9,202 bases of DNA from Chloroflexota bacterium. Lineage in GTDB: Bacteria > Chloroflexota > Limnocylindria > Limnocylindrales > CSP1-4. Below the pieces are notes generated by a model, which saw nothing but the letters and a program-made list of their open reading frames with translations, had not been told where the DNA came from and did no database searches. Where the stretch lies: positions 259-9,460 of the forward strand of contig PMJT01000264.1 in assembly GCA_003158495.1 (NCBI GenBank). Reading direction: 5' to 3'. A program made the translations under genes and the position numbers. The first letter of the stretch is position 1. Every line of letters starts with the position of its first letter. This document shows, piece by piece, positions 5,703-9,202 of the stretch.

Positions 5703-7019
5703 ATGACCGGGGACCGCGAACACACTGCCGGGTCGTTGCACCCGCCCGTCTCATGGCCGCACATTCGGCCGGGCATTCCGGCCCTCTGCGGGTTGGCCGC
5801 GCTGGCCGTTTTCCTCGTCGGCATCGGCGGGCCGTCGCTCTGGATCGACGAGGGCCACACGTGGCAGTACGCCCACGAACCGCTCGGCACGATGCTGAGC
5901 ACCGTCATCGGCTCCACCAACGCGGTCGAAGCCGCGTACTACGCCGTCCTCCATTTCTGGATCGACGTCGCTGGAGACTCGGAATTGGCCCTGCGCCTGC
6001 CGTCGGCGCTGGCGATGGCCATCGCCGTGTGGGCAGCCTCGAAGACGGCGGGCGACGGCGCGGGACCTAGTACCGCGGCCATCGTCGGGTTCGTCCTGAT
6101 CGCGCTGCCGGGCGTCACCCGCTACGCGCAGGAGGCTCGGCCATACGCCTTCGCCGTGGCCGCGGTTGCGGTTTCTACGTTCATGCTCTTCCGAGCCCTG
6201 ACGCGGAACGAGCGGCGCTGGTGGGTCGGCTACGCCTCGGCCCTCGTCGTCGTCGGCTACTTCCACTTGCTCTCGCTGCTGGTAGTGCCGGGGCAGTTGA
6301 TGGCCGTGCTGCTCATCGATCGCGGCCGGTTGCGCTCGTTCGCGGCGGCGGCCGGCGCCGCCTTCATGGCAGTCCTGCCAGTCGCCGTCCTCGGGTACGC
6401 GCAGCGGGGCCAGATCGGCTGGATACCCCTTGCCCAGTTGGATTACCTATGGACGCAGGCGTCCGTGCTCACGGGCAGCTTGGCCGTCACTGGAGGCCTG
6501 GCCGTCGTCGTCGTCTGCGGCCGGGGCAACCGGCGGCTCATGGCCCTCGGCCTGCCCACGGCTCTCGCGGCCCCGGTCCTGCTGTGGGCCTTCGGCCTTT
6601 TCACCCCGCTATACCTGGCGCGGTATCTGCTGGGTGCAGCGCCGGGCGTCGCCATCCTCATGGCGGCGGCGCTGGCGGGTGTGGGCAGAGGCCGGGTCCT
6701 GCTGCTCGGGGCGATCCTCCTGGCCCTCGTCTGGCCGCAGCAGGTCGCGGTTCGAGGACCCGCCGCGCACAACCAGGACTACCGAGCCGCGGCCGCGCTG
6801 GTCGCCACGGACTGCACGGCCCGGATCGCCTATGACGGGATGTCGAAGGACGCGATGCTGTACTACTTGCAGGGCCAAACCTGCGCCCCGTCCGAGACCG
6901 CGGCCGGCGGTCACCTCTGGGTCGTGCAGGCGGAAGGGTCGCACCTCACCGAGTCGGGCTACACGCTCGTCGGGACCACGACTTTCGGCCAGGCGATCGT
7001 CACGTACTGGACGAAGTAG
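5703..7019 (+). CDS. polytopic membrane glycosyltransferase, GT39/ArnT/RgtA-like (GT-C fold)
   Basis: Predicted 438-aa integral membrane enzyme that would transfer a sugar from a polyprenyl-phosphate donor on the outer face of the membrane. The first hydrophobic segment (about 25-43) leads into SLWIDEGHTW (45-54). Its D49-E50 pair sits in the first extracytoplasmic loop, as expected for the catalytic acids of GT-C enzymes. Further hydrophobic segments lie around 100-112, 122-138, 146-165, 176-205, 210-232, 256-272, 282-300, 312-328 and 330-346. QEARPYAFAVAAVAV (143-157) and LARYLLGAAPG (305-315) are typical of actinobacterial/Chloroflexota-type mannosyltransferase-like proteins. The last 90 residues are hydrophilic and probably extracytoplasmic. 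The acceptor (protein, lipid or polysaccharide) cannot be inferred, because no other cell-wall gene is in the window. The start at 5703 fits a leaderless transcript. Confidence 0.82.
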   Translation: MTGDREHTAGSLHPPVSWPHIRPGIPALCGLAALAVFLVGIGGPSLWIDEGHTWQYAHEPLGTMLSTVIGSTNAVEAAYYAVLHFWIDVAGDSELALRLPSALAMAIAVWAASKTAGDGAGPSTAAIVGFVLIALPGVTRYAQEARPYAFAVAAVAVSTFMLFRALTRNERRWWVGYASALVVVGYFHLLSLLVVPGQLMAVLLIDRGRLRSFAAAAGAAFMAVLPVAVLGYAQRGQIGWIPLAQLDYLWTQASVLTGSLAVTGGLAVVVVCGRGNRRLMALGLPTALAAPVLLWAFGLFTPLYLARYLLGAAPGVAILMAAALAGVGRGRVLLLGAILLALVWPQQVAVRGPAAHNQDYRAAAALVATDCTARIAYDGMSKDAMLYYLQGQTCAPSETAAGGHLWVVQAEGSHLTESGYTLVGTTTFGQAIVTYWTK

Positions 7020-7023
7020 GCAA

Positions 7024-7065
7024 CGGGCGGCTCGCATCAGCGCGGCCCGCCCGGTTGGTTCATTC
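7024..7065 (+). terminator. candidate terminator after the glycosyltransferase gene
   Basis: CGGGCGG (7024-7030) and CCGCCCG (7047-7053) form perfect 7-bp arms around a 16-nt loop, starting 4 nt after the stop codon. The stem is followed by a T-enriched, imperfect tract (GTTGGTTCATTCT). It resembles an intrinsic terminator with a long loop, separating this gene from asnS. Confidence 0.4.
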
Positions 7066-7079
7066 TGAGAGAGTCACGC

Positions 7080-7100
7080 CGTCGAGTAACCACTTCGACG
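7080..7100 (+). promoter_or_regulatory. stem-loop in the asnS leader
   Basis: CGTCGA (7080-7085) pairs with TCGACG (7095-7100). Two more base pairs (GT/AC) can form if one T is bulged. It lies 35 nt before the asnS ribosome-binding site. The gap 7020-7145 is too short for a T-box riboswitch and shows no T-box sequence. No convincing asnS promoter was recognised in it. Confidence 0.3.
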
Positions 7101-7145
7101 ATCACGGCCCAACACCGCCGTCATCTCGAAGCTTAAGGAGAACAT

Positions 7146-8549
<1,404 letters not shown>

Positions 8550-8556
8550 CCGACCC

Positions 8557-8904
8557 ATGATCAGCGGCGCACACATCATCCTGTTCACGCCCGCAGTCGA
8601 GGCGACACGCAAGTTTCTGCGCGACGCGTTGGGATTCGAGTCCGTCGATGCGGGTGGGGGCTGGCTCATCTTCGCTCTGCCACCCGCCGAAGTCGCCGTC
8701 CACCCCGCGGACCTTCCGAGCCAGGAGCTCTACCTCATGTGCGAAGACCTGGCCGACACCATCGCCAGGCTATCCGCCTCCGGGGCTATTTTCGGCCCGG
8801 TCCACGAGGAGCGCTGGGGCCGGATCACACTCATGACAATTCCCGGCGGTGCCCAACTCTCGATCTACGAGCCAATGCACCCCAGCCCGAGCCGCCCGGC
8901 GTAA
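8557..8904 (+). CDS. short VOC superfamily (glyoxalase/bleomycin-resistance-like) protein
   Basis: A 115-aa protein with the VOC layout: AHIILFTPAVEATRKFLRDALGFE (5-28) as module one, LYLMCEDLADTIARLSASGA (58-77) opening module two, and WGRITLMTIPGGAQLSIYEP (87-106) as its closing strands. H6 and E105 are plausible metal ligands, by position in the fold. The substrate is unknown. There is no Shine-Dalgarno sequence before ATG 8557. The gene begins 7 nt after the asnS stop, so translation is probably coupled to asnS and both share one mRNA. It is followed by a GC-rich hairpin overlapping its stop codon. It differs clearly from the VOC protein at 4344-4736, so it is not a recent duplicate. Confidence 0.85.
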   Translation: MISGAHIILFTPAVEATRKFLRDALGFESVDAGGGWLIFALPPAEVAVHPADLPSQELYLMCEDLADTIARLSASGAIFGPVHEERWGRITLMTIPGGAQLSIYEPMHPSPSRPA

Positions 8905-8923
8905 CGTCCTGAGCCCGGGCGGC
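8891..8923 (+). terminator. hairpin at the end of the asnS-VOC unit
   Basis: GCCGCCCGG (8891-8899) and CCGGGCGGC (8915-8923) form perfect 9-bp arms around a 15-nt loop that contains the TAA stop codon of the VOC gene (8902-8904). No T tract follows, so this is a structural terminator candidate or an mRNA 3'-end protecting stem. Confidence 0.42.
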
Positions 8924-8966
8924 GCGGCGGGATGGCACGAGCTCGGAAGGCAAGCCACGGTTCGGC

Positions 8967-8972
8967 TACGAT
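8967..8972 (+). promoter_or_regulatory. candidate -10 box for leaderless third VOC gene
   Basis: TACGAT is followed by six bases (CGACAG) and GTG 8979, with no ribosome-binding site. This is the same geometry as at 4743-4748 and 5691-5696. No clear -35 was found. Confidence 0.45.
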
Positions 8973-8978
8973 CGACAG

Positions 8979-9202
8979 GTGTTGCTGGGTATCGATCACC
9001 TGGTCATCGCTGTCCGCGACCTTGACGAGGCCTCCGACGAGCTTGAGCGGCGGCTTGGGCTGGCGGCGACAGGCGGCGGCCGACATTCCGCGCTGGGGAC
9101 GCAGAACCGGCTGGCATGGCTCGGCGATACGTACGTCGAGCTTGTCGCGATCGCCGACCGTGCCGTCGCCGAAGGATCATGGCTCGGCATCCCGACGATC
9201 GC
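8979..9202 (+). CDS. glyoxalase-like (VOC superfamily) protein, 5' part only
   Basis: The reading frame from GTG 8979 (TTG 8982 is also possible) stays open to the window edge, giving 74 residues. The start LLGIDHLVIAVRDLDEASDELERRLGL is a standard VOC/Glyoxalase_3-type opening, with H7 as the candidate first metal ligand. GGRHSALGTQNRLAWLGDTYVELVAI continues as the strand with the conserved G-T-x-N...YxELVA pattern. The C-terminal part lies outside the window. It is separated from the previous VOC gene by 74 nt, a terminator-like hairpin and its own candidate -10 box. The function is not assignable. Confidence 0.82.
   Translation, partial: MLLGIDHLVIAVRDLDEASDELERRLGLAATGGGRHSALGTQNRLAWLGDTYVELVAIADRAVAEGSWLGIPTI

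Overview
The window is GC-rich, bacterial and chromosomal in character. It holds eight protein genes with short intergenic gaps. I see no rRNA, tRNA, CRISPR array, transposase, integrase or phage gene. The 6-phosphofructokinase is of the 'mixed-substrate' type (GGGGT plus PKTIDND) common in Chloroflexota, Clostridia and Actinomycetota. Several genes lack a Shine-Dalgarno sequence and have a TANNNT hexamer exactly 6 nt before the start codon, as in leaderless genes. Together with the base composition this suggests a high-GC environmental bacterium, possibly Chloroflexota or Actinomycetota. The phylum is an inference and is not proven here.

Layout. (1) 180-1304 (+): 6-phosphofructokinase. (2) 1489-3576 (+; alternative start 1441): membrane-anchored diguanylate cyclase with two transmembrane helices, a HAMP-like segment, periplasmic-binding-protein-like lobes in swapped order, and an intact GGEEF domain with an RxxD inhibitory site. 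(3) 3643-4251 (-): uracil-DNA-glycosylase superfamily protein, convergent with the cyclase across a small hairpin. A 20-bp palindrome with a TACA-N2-TGTA core lies just upstream of it. (4) 4344-4736 (-): VOC/glyoxalase-like protein. (5) 4806-5567 (-): DUF4261-type protein. (6) 5703-7019 (+), divergent from the previous gene: polytopic GT39/ArnT-like glycosyltransferase. (7) 7146-8549 (+): asparaginyl-tRNA synthetase, followed after 7 nt by (8) 8557-8904 (+): a short VOC protein. (9) 8979 to the window end (+): start of a third VOC/glyoxalase-like protein, cut by the window edge. Items 1-8 are complete genes and item 9 is partial, so nine CDS are annotated.

The genes do not form one pathway. 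They are housekeeping functions (glycolysis, tRNA charging), a likely DNA-repair enzyme, a c-di-GMP signalling enzyme, a cell-envelope glycosyltransferase and small metal-dependent-fold enzymes, mostly as single-gene units. The observations most worth a second look are the lobe-swapped, apparently cytoplasmic binding-protein module of the cyclase, the CopY/BlaI-like palindrome ahead of the glycosylase gene, and the repeated leaderless-start signature. I found no clear multi-gene novel system.
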